This document shows positions 51,775-61,048 of a stretch of DNA of 64,000 nucleotides, piece by piece (the stretch's first letter is position 1; each line of letters begins with the position of its first letter). The position numbers and the translations under genes are program-made. This DNA is from Lachnoclostridium sp. An196 (GTDB taxonomy: Bacteria > Bacillota > Clostridia > Lachnospirales > Lachnospiraceae). Location: positions 21,663 to 85,662 of the forward strand of contig NZ_NFJZ01000013.1 of assembly GCF_002160135.1 (NCBI RefSeq). The letters are read 5' to 3'. The notes under the pieces are model-generated. The model was not told the origin of the DNA, made no database searches, and saw nothing but the letters and a program-made list of their open reading frames with translations.

Positions 51775-53190
51775 TCATTTCCTCCGATCTGCATTCTTTA
51801 CGGTCAGGGAAGAGAAACGGAATCCTTCTTCCGTCTCCACTTCTTCCCCGATCTCGATCTCCTGGCGTCCTTCCGACTGTTCCGTCATTTCCTGCCATAT
51901 GAAAAACAGTTTTTCCAGATCCTCCATGGACCGGACCGTATCTTTTCCGGCCCGGAACACGCCGTCCTTCTGGCTGCGGTTCCAGAAATCACGAAGTTCC
52001 TTTCCCGTGTAAAGCGGGCGCAGGACGAACTCTCCCAGTTCCTCTTTTTCGGCCTGAGGCGCTTCTGCCACCGCCCCAGGCAAAAACGCCTCTTTCTCCT
52101 TGTCTCTCCGGCTGTAAAAGCTCTTCTCCGTAATCACCCGGTAGGACGACGTGACCTTCATACGCGCCGCCAGTTCCTCCAGCAGTTCTTCTTTCCGTTT
52201 CCCATGGTCCAGAAGGTTGACCAGCAGGACCGTCTGGTCCTCCTCCTGCGCTCCCTCCTGCAGAAGGTAGCGGATACGCGCCGCCGCGCGTCCCGCAAAT
52301 ACCGTTTTCTGCTCAATCAGCTGGTTGTACCTGCGCTCCAGTACATCGAATTCCCTCTCAATCTGATAAAGCAGGTCCATCGCTTCTGTACAAAGCTCCA
52401 CAGCCCTTTCGGCTCTCGCCGCCGCGGGAGTCCCCTCCGGCTCTTCTCCCCGCCTCAGCTCCAGTTCCTGGCGCCGGAGTTCATTTTCCCGCAGATTCCG
52501 GTCGATCAGCTCCTTCACGGCCTCTTTGTACCGGTAAAAGCTGTCCGTAGTGGTCAGGATCGCATATCTGCGGCTGTCCGTATTATTAATCTCTTTGACC
52601 AGAACCTCCTGAATCCCCCGGAAATCTTTTTTCCTGGATAATTCATCAAAATATCCCCGCATGCCTTCCTGCATATTGGAAAGCATCTGCGTCAGGCGCC
52701 GGGAAGTTTTCCAGGCGCTCTTTAACATCTCATTATTTTTCTCCGGATCTGAACTGTAGGTAAACAGATAACTGTAGACCGCCAGCACACTCTCCCTCTC
52801 CGCCCCGTCCTCTTCGCTGGACAGTTTCTGGAACAGTTCCACGAACAGGCGGCTGTATTCAGGAAAGGACAGCACATAGCTGTTCAATGTCTCGTCAAAG
52901 TCTCTCCGGAGCCATCCCCAGTCCACAAAATGTCCCAGGCAAACGGAAGCCATATTGCTGCGGGTCAGAAGCTCGCCTTCTTCGTCGAACCGGTCCTGAT
53001 CCCAGTCAATCGTGGTCTCCGTCAGTTTTTCATTGATGACTGCCCGGCATTCCTGTTCGGTCAGCCCCAGCACAGAATAGGATCTGCTGCTTTCTTCATG
53101 AACTGCCACCAGGAAAGACACATAATATCCCATGTATTTACTTGCAAATAGTTTATAAAAATCCGGCGGGATCTTTCCCATCAGACTCAT
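51775..53190 (-). CDS. jetA: Wadjet system subunit JetA (kleisin-like)
   Basis: A 471-residue protein of the JetA family, the MukF-like kleisin that links the two SMC subunits. The N-terminal IPPDFYKLFASKYMGYYVSF and FVDWGWLRRDFDETLNSYVL winged-helix segments are typical, followed by a helical middle region with coiled-coil stretches (about 240-330) and a C-terminal winged helix. Start at the ATG at 53190 forms an ATGA overlap with the stop of the SUV3-like helicase gene; upstream in-frame residues are helicase sequence. Second gene of the five-gene operon. Confidence 0.9.
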   Translation of the reverse strand: MSLMGKIPPDFYKLFASKYMGYYVSFLVAVHEESSRSYSVLGLTEQECRAVINEKLTETTIDWDQDRFDEEGELLTRSNMASVCLGHFVDWGWLRRDFDETLNSYVLSFPEYSRLFVELFQKLSSEEDGAERESVLAVYSYLFTYSSDPEKNNEMLKSAWKTSRRLTQMLSNMQEGMRGYFDELSRKKDFRGIQEVLVKEINNTDSRRYAILTTTDSFYRYKEAVKELIDRNLRENELRRQELELRRGEEPEGTPAAARAERAVELCTEAMDLLYQIEREFDVLERRYNQLIEQKTVFAGRAAARIRYLLQEGAQEEDQTVLLVNLLDHGKRKEELLEELAARMKVTSSYRVITEKSFYSRRDKEKEAFLPGAVAEAPQAEKEELGEFVLRPLYTGKELRDFWNRSQKDGVFRAGKDTVRSMEDLEKLFFIWQEMTEQSEGRQEIEIGEEVETEEGFRFSSLTVKNADRRK

Positions 53191-55148
53191 CGGCTTCTTC
53201 CTTTCCTGTTCCTGCTCGCAGCAAAACACTGGTCGCATACCCGGAATTCATACCCGAGCGGCAGTGTCCGCCCGCAGTATTTGCACTTCTGGATATAATT
53301 CTTCTTGTCCCTCACCAGATACCTCATAATCCGGTCCTCGGTTTTCTCTCTTTCCAGCTCCAGCCGCTCCACATCCATGTTTTTCCCGATCCGGTTGGAA
53401 AACTGATGATAGAGATCCAGCATTTTGTAATAGGTCTCATATTTCATCAGCCCGGCGTCCGTACACATTTCCAGCGTAGGAAAATCCAGGCAGATATCCG
53501 CCGTGTAGGTCTGGCAATAATACAGCCAAAGCCATACGATATCCCGGTTCTTAATATCGATGGAGCAGGTCAGCATCCGGTACAGCGTATGCTTGTCCTC
53601 AAAGCCGTCGATATCCTCCCGCGCCTTGTACGCCCGCTCATACAGAAACAGAATCTCGTCGATGCTGATCTTCTCAAACGGCGGCTCCGGCTCTACCGAT
53701 TTCCATATTTTCAGGATCGTATTCAGCGGCTCTGCCATATCCAGCAGCACATGAGGGAATCCCAGGCTCACCCGGCTGATCTTCGGCTCTGTATTTTCGA
53801 ACTGCGCACGGATATAGTCCAGAGCCTCCCCTCCCATGGCGTTGACGTACCCGGTGTCATACATCCCGTACCGCCCTGCTCTCCCCGCGATCTGCTTTAC
53901 TTCAGAGACGTTTAAGGGGCGGCGGCTCTTGCCGTCGAATTTATCCGTCTGCATAAAAACGATCCGGCGCACCGGCAGGTTGAGTCCCATGCCGATTGCG
54001 TCCGTGGAGACGACTACTTTCGTCTTCCCTTCCGTAAAAAGTTTAATCTGACGGCGGCGGATCTCCGGAGGCAGGCTTCCGTATACCACGCTCGCCTTCC
54101 TGCCCGACGCTTCCAGCCTCCCTGCGATATCCAGCACCGCCCTCTTGGTAAACACGATCAGCGCGTCCCCCTGCTGTACGTCTTCCGGGAACCGGAACGG
54201 CACATCCTCGCATTCCAGGCTGGTCATGCGTTCGTATCTGCGGATTTCATAGGAGTCATGGCAAAGCGTAATCAGATGCGTGATCACTTCTTCCGCCGCA
54301 GGACTCATACAGATATGGATCTCCGAAGCCTTTACGCCCAGGATCGCCCTTGTCCAGGAATGTCCCCTGTCTTCGTCCGCGATCATCTGCGCTTCGTCGA
54401 TCACTGCCACATCATACGTCTGGTCGATGTCCAGCATCTCAATCGTAGACGACACCACCCGGCTTCCGTCCTCCCGGATGCACTCTTCTCCGGTCAGCAT
54501 CGTACAGGCCAGCCCAAAATCTTTCATCTTTTCGTAGACCTCCAGCGCCAGCAGACGCAGCGGTCCAAGATAAACGCCGTGCTCCGCCTCCCTGAGACGC
54601 TCCAGCGCGTGGAACGTCTTTCCGCAGTTAGTAGGCCCGACGTGCAGGATAAACTTCCGCTCCATCTCCAGAGCCTCCGGAAACTCCATCTCCGGCCGGG
54701 TGGGCACGAGATCGATAATCTGGCCCCTGACTCCGTATTCCGAATAGTGCCTGCACAGGTCTCTCAGCGTCCGGATACAGATTTTCCCCGGCATCTCCGT
54801 CCGCAGGTAATCCAGGAATTTTGTCGTGATGATTTCCTGCTCTTCCTCATCCAGAAGCGCCAGATCCAGGCGCACCAGTTCCGGAAGCAGAAAATCCCGG
54901 ATCCTCATGACGGCGATCTGGTTGTCCTGCCGGAACGCGTAGTAGGAAAGATTCCTGATCTGCCGGTGATAGTCCTCCAGACGCACCTGTGTGATTTTTT
55001 TTGAACTGGAATTCTGCAGTTCGTGGGACAGACTTCTGATCCGTCTCTCATACGTCTTCTTTCCGTCCGTGTTTTTCTTCTTCAGCTTTTTGGCGCTTTC
55101 CTTATACTCTGAAAAGTACAGCTGCACCAGTTTATCTTTTTGTACCAT
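53187..55148 (-). CDS. SUV3-like DExH-box RNA helicase with C-terminal zinc ribbon
   Basis: A 653-residue superfamily 2 helicase of the SUV3 type. An N-terminal helical region (1-160) is followed by motif I GPTNCGKT at 171-178 (SUV3-like GPTNSGKT rather than classical GxGKT), motif II DEAQ at 251-254, SxxxxGSLPPEIR-like motif IV region, STDAIGMGLNLPVRR, and motif VI QIAGRAGR at 419-426. The C-terminus has a zinc ribbon with cysteines at 622, 625, 638 and 641. SUV3 helicases unwind RNA and RNA-DNA hybrids. It is the first gene of the Wadjet operon and overlaps jetA by 4 bases, so the two are translationally coupled. GGGAGG lies four bases before the ATG. Confidence 0.92.
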   Translation of the reverse strand: MVQKDKLVQLYFSEYKESAKKLKKKNTDGKKTYERRIRSLSHELQNSSSKKITQVRLEDYHRQIRNLSYYAFRQDNQIAVMRIRDFLLPELVRLDLALLDEEEQEIITTKFLDYLRTEMPGKICIRTLRDLCRHYSEYGVRGQIIDLVPTRPEMEFPEALEMERKFILHVGPTNCGKTFHALERLREAEHGVYLGPLRLLALEVYEKMKDFGLACTMLTGEECIREDGSRVVSSTIEMLDIDQTYDVAVIDEAQMIADEDRGHSWTRAILGVKASEIHICMSPAAEEVITHLITLCHDSYEIRRYERMTSLECEDVPFRFPEDVQQGDALIVFTKRAVLDIAGRLEASGRKASVVYGSLPPEIRRRQIKLFTEGKTKVVVSTDAIGMGLNLPVRRIVFMQTDKFDGKSRRPLNVSEVKQIAGRAGRYGMYDTGYVNAMGGEALDYIRAQFENTEPKISRVSLGFPHVLLDMAEPLNTILKIWKSVEPEPPFEKISIDEILFLYERAYKAREDIDGFEDKHTLYRMLTCSIDIKNRDIVWLWLYYCQTYTADICLDFPTLEMCTDAGLMKYETYYKMLDLYHQFSNRIGKNMDVERLELEREKTEDRIMRYLVRDKKNYIQKCKYCGRTLPLGYEFRVCDQCFAASRNRKGRSR

Positions 55149-55280
55149 GAATCCTCCCTCGTATGTATGGGATTCCGCTTCTGCAGGATTCCCTCCGCGG
55201 ACGGCTCTCTTTCTGCCGCCGCACCAATATTTTTAGTATATAACAAATTGTATGGATTGTGGGAATTTTTTTCAGAATTC

Positions 55281-55315
55281 AAAACGGGGCTGCTGCACTG
55301 CCGTGCAACAACCCC
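55281..55315 (-). terminator. Terminator of the lipoprotein gene
   Basis: Hairpin GGGGTTGTTGCAC-GGCA-GTGCAGCAGCCCC on the minus strand followed by GTTTTG, 17 bases after the stop codon. It separates the lipoprotein gene from the helicase-Wadjet operon that continues in the same direction. Confidence 0.75.
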
Positions 55316-55331
55316 TGCCATGCAATAACCT

Positions 55332-55673
55332 CTAATTTAATTCTCCTACGGCCGGCTGAAGATATAACGTCAGAATATCTTTCATACGGTAAATGGATGC
55401 CGAAAAACCATCCGCAATCCATTTCCAGTTTTGGCTTCCGCCTTCCGAAGATTCTCCATCATAGACGGGTTCCGATCCCATCAGTTCTGTAACCCGGCTG
55501 ATCCACGTTTCGGTTTCTTCATCCGTTTCCTGAAAAGCATCCTCCTGCACACTCTCCTGGTCCGTCTGGGAACCGGCGTCTGTTTCAGAAGGAGGAACCG
55601 TGTCTTCCGCAGTGCAGCCGCTGAGGAACAGAACGGCGATGATTGCGGCTGCAAAAATTTTTATCTTTTTCAT
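55332..55673 (-). CDS. Small lipoprotein of unknown function
   Basis: A 113-residue protein with a lipoprotein signal (KIKIFAAAIIAVLFLSGCTA; lipobox LSGC with Cys20) and an acidic, low-complexity linker (about 22-55) leading to a short domain with WISRVTELMGSEPVYDGES and SQNWKWIADGFSASIYRMKD. No known domain recognised. AAAGGAGAAG precedes the ATG. Single gene with its own terminator. Confidence 0.8.
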   Translation of the reverse strand: MKKIKIFAAAIIAVLFLSGCTAEDTVPPSETDAGSQTDQESVQEDAFQETDEETETWISRVTELMGSEPVYDGESSEGGSQNWKWIADGFSASIYRMKDILTLYLQPAVGELN

Positions 55674-55855
55674 TTTCTTCTTCTCCTTTCCTGTAAATGC
55701 ATTTTATATTTCCCCGAATTTTCCTTGTTATAGTATAGACAATTTACAGAGAAGAAAAATTTCGAAAAGTCCGTTTAAAATGCAAAAATGGAAAGCCTGT
55801 TATAGATCCAGAAACAGGGATGCAGAAGATAGAATGGCAGCCTGCTTCGTCCTCA

Positions 55856-58800
55856 TCAATCCCACCAGAAGTACCAGACAATGGACTGCCGCAGCACATC
55901 GGCCAGAGCGCCCACTGTCGGGTCGTCCTCCTGATCCACGATGTCCGGGCAGAAACCGTACTGCTCTACGGCCAATTCCATAGCCTGATCTTGGGAAATG
56001 GGAGCAGGGAGCAGGAACTCCAGCTCGTCGTGGCTCATAGCCGCAGGGATTGCGCCATGTTTCTCAAACCAGTATTTTGCCACGGCCATCAGCTCCGGCG
56101 TATCGGGGCACTCGTTCCAGTTGCCGAAGGGCAGGTAGGCAAAGATCTCCCAAGGGTTCTTCACTGGGATTTTAGCCAGAATGAGAGGATAGGTCATATT
56201 GTTGTTGGAATTCCAGTAGCTTGAAAAGCGACGGTTATCGTATCCGCCCTCCATCTCGCCCAGGACATCCTCATCCCAGTCCATATCGTCATCCTCGGCT
56301 TCTTCTTTGCGCTGCCCAATCATTTTCTCCAGAACTGCCTTACTGTTCTTGATGGGGGCTGAGAGCATTTTCTTCCGGTATTCGGCAACTTTGTCTGGGT
56401 CGAAAGCATAGTCGTCCTCGCCGTCGCTGTCCGGGTCAGAATTCATAATCAGGCATTCCCACAGGATTTCGTCATCCGCCTTAATCAGAACCGGCACAAA
56501 TCCCTCTTTGACACTTTCTCGTTTGGCATAGTTGTATGCCGACATGATGGGATCATCGTCCGTCATCGAGGGGAAATAGGTACATTCACAATCCAGATAT
56601 TCCATCATGGCTTCAGCAAGTTCCGAAGGCTCCAAAGTGTCCTCATCGAAATCCTGTCCCTGCCAGTTGACGAACCGCTTTTCTATGACTTTTGCCATAG
56701 CCTGATAATAGTTCTCATCAAAGGGAATAAACAGATAGGCTTCATCCTGGAACTTATCGGAATAATATTGCTCTGATCCAAAATATTCCAACGCATAGTT
56801 GTCAATGTCGCTGGGGAAATAAGGGCTGTCCGCCTCCCCATAGTAGTATCCGGCAAAGGCTGCCCCCTCCTTGTTGAACAGCGCCCCAAAGAGCTGTCCT
56901 TTCAGCTGGTCCCGGATAAAGCCACGCAGATCGGCGCGGCTCAGATCCGCCATAAACGGCTGCACCTGCTCCCAGTACCGCTCCATAAATTCCACGCTCA
57001 TCAGGTCATGCTCCATGCACCACCGCAGATAAATTGCCATGTGGTTGTAGGCATTGATTTCATCCACCGGCAATTTCTTTTCCCGAACGGATTCCAGGTG
57101 CCGGGCTGCGTCATCCATTTCACCGTCAAAATCATCTGTACAAAGGGCACCTCTGGTGATGGCACTCTGGCGGGTAGGATTTACGACAAAACTGATGCCT
57201 GCCATCTTTTTCAGCAGAGCGTCCGCGTCATGCTCCATCTTATATTCCATTTCATTCTGATAGAGAGGGATCACCTGATAGAAGTTGATCTCCTCGCCGT
57301 CCGGCAAAGTGCAGACCTCGCCGCCTTTCTCCACGCCCTGGGGACCGGTCAGAATAGCGGCTCTGAGCTTCGTGTTCTCTGCAAAAGGCGATTGCTTGTC
57401 CATCGTATGGCCAAAGCCCAGCCAGGTATCGCCGGCGATGGGCAGACGGGCCAGCACCTTCAAGAGACCAATAGGCCAGTACCACCGCTCCTCCTTCAGG
57501 GATTCCTCATCCAGTTTCCAGTCCGGCGGCAGCGCGATAGCCAGCTCCGCCCGCTCCAGCTTGTATTCCGCCAGTTCCTCCGGCACATTCATCCGGTGAG
57601 CGCCCATGCCGATCGTCACCAGTGTGCAATAGTCCCGCTCCTCAGAAGGTGAAACAACGCAGATGTCCACATGGATGTCGGGGGAAACCAGCTCATGGAA
57701 CACATTCTCAAACTCACCAAAGGTGTTTTTGATATGCTGCTCTATCGCAGCCATCTCATCCTCCGTATAAACCTCCGGTTCCCTATTTCCCGTCGAGGAC
57801 CAGATGGCATCCGCCTTTGTTAAGTCTGGGTTCAGAAAAAGCTGAAAATACTGGTCGTCTCCCGGCTGTTGGTAGACAAGACCAATACGTCGGGTCTGAT
57901 CCACAAACACCGCTATCAGGATGCCCTCTGGTTCTCCTTCAGGGGTGTGGTTCAGCCATTCCCCGCTGTCCAGCCGTTCCTTGAGCTGCCGCAGCCAGTC
58001 AGTTCCCATCTTAGAGAGTCCGGCTTCGTTCATACGGAAAGAAAGCTCCACAAGATGTTCCTTCACCGGATATTGAAATTCACAGCAGGGGGAATTTTTC
58101 TCATAGCCATACCGCTCTGGGCAGAACAGCTCGTAAAATTCGGCAAGTCCAGCTTCGTCCACTAGAATGCATGCCAAGGCGCGTTGTTTGTCATCCGCAT
58201 CCTTGTCCAGTCCCTGCTGGAGCGTTTGGTCAGCGCCAGGGTCGATCCAATGGTATTCCATCTGTTCCAGGGTGGCTCCGGATTTGATCTCCTGCCGCAA
58301 GGTCAGGAACTCATAATCCCCCGGTTCCAGTTCCAATCCTTGTTTGACGGCATCCAGCGCACCAACTTTATCACCAAAATACGCCCGCAGTTTGCCCACT
58401 TGCAGCCAGATCCAGGGATAGTCCGGCTCCTCCTGAATGCCCCGCTCCGCATATTCCAGTGCTTCTTCCAGCCTGCCGCAGTACATCAGCGCCACAGAAT
58501 ACCGGTAGTACCAGGTAGCGCAGCCTGCGGCGTTGGATTCCGAATCCTTCATCCACTGGGCTGCCTGATAGTAATGGATGTAGTCGTCCAGATTGTTGCA
58601 GGCGAAGGCGTACCAGAGAGCGATCTGCAAATCCTGGTGTGCCTGTTTTTCGGTGAATTTTCCTTCTTCTACGCCGTTTTTAATAAAATCCTCCAGCCAG
58701 CGGAGCATTTTTCCAAAATAGCCGGAAACTCCTTCATCAAAGGATTCCAGCGTTTCAATGTCCTCTTCCGAGAGCAGGGAGCCGGTTTCCTCATGAATAT

Positions 58801-60289
58801 CAGGCTCCGGTTCCTTCTCATCCAGCAGCGGCACACCGCCCACATCCCGCCGGAAAGCGTGGAAGTGAGCATAGGGCAGATCGCTCCCCTCAAAGAATGC
58901 CTGCGCCGCTGTTAGTACAGCAGACAGATCCCAGGCGATGAAATCCAGATACCCATGATACAGTCCGGTGGCTCCGCCCAGGAAGGTCACGGCTTCCGCT
59001 CCGGCTTGGTTCAAAATTGCCTCTTGCAGCGCATCCCGGAAATCCAGGATATTTTTGCTTCGCTCCTCGCCGGTAAAGCCCGCCAGGGGATAACAGAGGA
59101 AACCGGCTGCAATGCCGTCCCGATGATACTCGTCCACCACATCACTGCGGGCACCCAGGTAGTCGTTGATGAGCACCGGCAGACGGCAGGTGCCGGTATA
59201 GACATCCAGCCGCCAGTCGGCCTCCGGATCTTTTACCGGTTCCAGTTCATAGGCAAGATAACTGTTTTCCAGATAGTCGCTGCCATTCCTCCAGAGGGAG
59301 AGTCCCATGCTTTGCAGCAGCTCCGGCAGTTGGGAAAGGAGCATGGCCGGTTCGCCTTTTGGCTGAGCATAAACATCAAACCCAGCAACAAAAGCGATAG
59401 CGGAAACTTCTCCGATGGTTTGATCCACCAGCATAGAAAGCGCCCACCAAACCCGGTCCGTATCCTCTTTCAAAAGCGGCGTCAGCTTTTCGCAGCAGAG
59501 GATCAGGCTCACCCGCTGATCCTCTGTTTCCTCTGCCCACATCTGCACATCCTCAGCCCGAACTTCGATCTCTCCAGCCCGCAGCTCGAACCCCTCGCAG
59601 GGCTGACGGCCTACCCAGATATTCCAATGCTCAAGCACCGCTTCCGGGGCCTGCTTCTGGAAGTACACGAGCGGGAACAGGCGGGAGCGAAGGCCCTCCG
59701 GACTGAGGATCAGTTCATATTTTTCTCCATTGAAGCCCAACTCAAAAGCTGTATCCCGCAGGGCAGGTTTGAGAGCGCTGCTGCATTTTTCAATCAGTTC
59801 CTCGCCGCGCTGGTGCATTTTGTCGGTATCCATGATTTGACGCAGCGACCCTTCGATCTGAGTAAAGGCTGCCCACGATTCCTGCGTCTTTTCCCGGAAG
59901 TTCTTTTCAAACCGGGGCAGGGACAAACGGCGGCGGCAATCGTCTATGTACTCCTGGGTATCTTTGTCTCCGGGGCGGGCTTTCAGGGCTTTTTCAAAGT
60001 AACGCAGGGCGGGGCCTTCCTCATCCAGGTAATAGTAAGCGGAAGCGATCCGGTAATTCCAGCAGTGATCGCCTGCAAAATACTCCTCATGGGGAGCCAG
60101 AAGCTCCAGAGCCTTTTCATACAGCACCCGTCCTGCCTCTCCGATTTCTGCCGCGCCAATATACGCCTTGGCCAGCTCGCTGTCCAGCTCTGGGGTACGC
60201 TCCCCGGCGGGGATGGCCTCCAGAGCATCCATCACCTTCTGAATTTCATTCTGTTCAAACCACTGCCGGCATTGTTTCAATAAATCCAT
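55856..60289 (-). CDS. Giant TPR / SUFU-like / DUF4253-like protein
   Basis: A 1477-residue soluble protein of several modules. Residues about 1-125 and 585-670 are TPR-like repeats (WNYRIASAYYYLDEEGPALR, RYSVALMYCGRLEEALEYAE). Residues about 150-550 form a region resembling DUF4026-type sequences. Residues about 845-1040 look like a suppressor-of-fused (SUFU) domain: LVTIGMGAHRMNVP, RAELAIALPPDWKL, RWYWPIGLLKVLARLP, TWLGFGHT. The C-terminal 230 residues resemble DUF4253 (KEGFVPVLIKADDEILWECL). SUFU and similar domains are frequent in immunity proteins of polymorphic toxin systems, which would fit the neighbours. No signal peptide. GGAGGCCGTGAT precedes the ATG. Confidence 0.75.
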   Translation of the reverse strand: MDLLKQCRQWFEQNEIQKVMDALEAIPAGERTPELDSELAKAYIGAAEIGEAGRVLYEKALELLAPHEEYFAGDHCWNYRIASAYYYLDEEGPALRYFEKALKARPGDKDTQEYIDDCRRRLSLPRFEKNFREKTQESWAAFTQIEGSLRQIMDTDKMHQRGEELIEKCSSALKPALRDTAFELGFNGEKYELILSPEGLRSRLFPLVYFQKQAPEAVLEHWNIWVGRQPCEGFELRAGEIEVRAEDVQMWAEETEDQRVSLILCCEKLTPLLKEDTDRVWWALSMLVDQTIGEVSAIAFVAGFDVYAQPKGEPAMLLSQLPELLQSMGLSLWRNGSDYLENSYLAYELEPVKDPEADWRLDVYTGTCRLPVLINDYLGARSDVVDEYHRDGIAAGFLCYPLAGFTGEERSKNILDFRDALQEAILNQAGAEAVTFLGGATGLYHGYLDFIAWDLSAVLTAAQAFFEGSDLPYAHFHAFRRDVGGVPLLDEKEPEPDIHEETGSLLSEEDIETLESFDEGVSGYFGKMLRWLEDFIKNGVEEGKFTEKQAHQDLQIALWYAFACNNLDDYIHYYQAAQWMKDSESNAAGCATWYYRYSVALMYCGRLEEALEYAERGIQEEPDYPWIWLQVGKLRAYFGDKVGALDAVKQGLELEPGDYEFLTLRQEIKSGATLEQMEYHWIDPGADQTLQQGLDKDADDKQRALACILVDEAGLAEFYELFCPERYGYEKNSPCCEFQYPVKEHLVELSFRMNEAGLSKMGTDWLRQLKERLDSGEWLNHTPEGEPEGILIAVFVDQTRRIGLVYQQPGDDQYFQLFLNPDLTKADAIWSSTGNREPEVYTEDEMAAIEQHIKNTFGEFENVFHELVSPDIHVDICVVSPSEERDYCTLVTIGMGAHRMNVPEELAEYKLERAELAIALPPDWKLDEESLKEERWYWPIGLLKVLARLPIAGDTWLGFGHTMDKQSPFAENTKLRAAILTGPQGVEKGGEVCTLPDGEEINFYQVIPLYQNEMEYKMEHDADALLKKMAGISFVVNPTRQSAITRGALCTDDFDGEMDDAARHLESVREKKLPVDEINAYNHMAIYLRWCMEHDLMSVEFMERYWEQVQPFMADLSRADLRGFIRDQLKGQLFGALFNKEGAAFAGYYYGEADSPYFPSDIDNYALEYFGSEQYYSDKFQDEAYLFIPFDENYYQAMAKVIEKRFVNWQGQDFDEDTLEPSELAEAMMEYLDCECTYFPSMTDDDPIMSAYNYAKRESVKEGFVPVLIKADDEILWECLIMNSDPDSDGEDDYAFDPDKVAEYRKKMLSAPIKNSKAVLEKMIGQRKEEAEDDDMDWDEDVLGEMEGGYDNRRFSSYWNSNNNMTYPLILAKIPVKNPWEIFAYLPFGNWNECPDTPELMAVAKYWFEKHGAIPAAMSHDELEFLLPAPISQDQAMELAVEQYGFCPDIVDQEDDPTVGALADVLRQSIVWYFWWD

Positions 60290-60331
60290 ATCACGGCCTC
60301 CTTTTTCATTTTTCGGTCAAATAGGTTTCTC

Positions 60332-60755
60332 TTAATAAGCAGAGCTTGTAATTTCAAAACTAAAATTCATATCCGTATTTATGGTTGCTTCTTCATTCGC
60401 TGCTGGTTGTATCAAAAATTCAAATGTTGGTTCATAGTCCCCGTCCTGCAAGGTTTCTCCGCCCAAAATCTCGATATGATACCAGCCATTTGCAAGCTCA
60501 ATCATCGGCTTATTATGCACTCTATAATAAGAAATCAGATCTTTCACCTTTTCAGACGTAAACTGTTGCAATACCGGTCATTGGAATTACAATTCCTTCG
60601 GCCAAGACCCTGTCGCCGCTTTCGTTTGTGGTAAACTCCGTCGCCAAATCATCTGAAAGATGATTTACCTGCTTCCAGTTTTCCAGCAGTAAAATGTCAC
60701 CAAGAATAAAATAATTGACAAGATCGTTTAATACTTCCGTAAACTTATATATCAT
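60332..60755 (-). pseudogene. Small immunity-like gene apparently split by a frameshift
   Basis: Two overlapping frames seem to be one gene. The first (start 60755, GGGAGG eight bases before) encodes MIYKFTEVLNDLVNYFILGD to IVIPMTGIATVYV and stops near 60552. The second frame, from about 60571 to 60332, has only a TTG start without a ribosome binding site and encodes FTSEKVKDLISYYRV, KPMIELANGWYHIEILGG and YEPTFEFLI. Joined near 60560 they give a single protein of about 143 residues. A one-base deletion or insertion, either real or a sequencing error, would explain this. The composition resembles small immunity proteins but I cannot name the family. Confidence 0.5.
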
Positions 60756-60790
60756 CCATTATGCCTCCCTTTTCATGGAGAAATCTCTTT

Positions 60791-61039
60791 TCAAATATCC
60801 CAGTCTATGAAATCTTCATGGTTCAATACAAAGTGCTGATACAGGCACTTCAGATTTTCCTGTTCATCCCGTGAAAGCTTCGCCCCGTTTTCATACTGCA
60901 AAGTGTCGGCATACAGGATAAAACCATCCACTTTTCCTGATGAAGCCCGAAACTCACCGTTTCCAGTAATGGCAGCATCATCACATTCAAATGTAACCGA
61001 AGAAGAATTGGTATGGATTTTCATAATTGCTTCGATCAT
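60791..61039 (-). CDS. Small immunity-like protein (possibly Imm74 family)
   Basis: An 82-residue protein, beta-rich in the first half (KIHTNSSSVTFECDDAAITG) with a motif DGFILYADTLQYENGAKLS and a C-terminal helix starting SRDEQENLKCLYQHF. The DGF(V/I)xY...W/LxxPxEN...TxEE-type arrangement recalls Imm74 immunity proteins, but the match is weak and from memory. GAGGTG lies ten bases before the ATG. Ten bases separate it from the FGE-like gene upstream, so they are cotranscribed. Confidence 0.55.
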   Translation of the reverse strand: MIEAIMKIHTNSSSVTFECDDAAITGNGEFRASSGKVDGFILYADTLQYENGAKLSRDEQENLKCLYQHFVLNHEDFIDWDI

Positions 61040-61048
61040 TTGACAATA

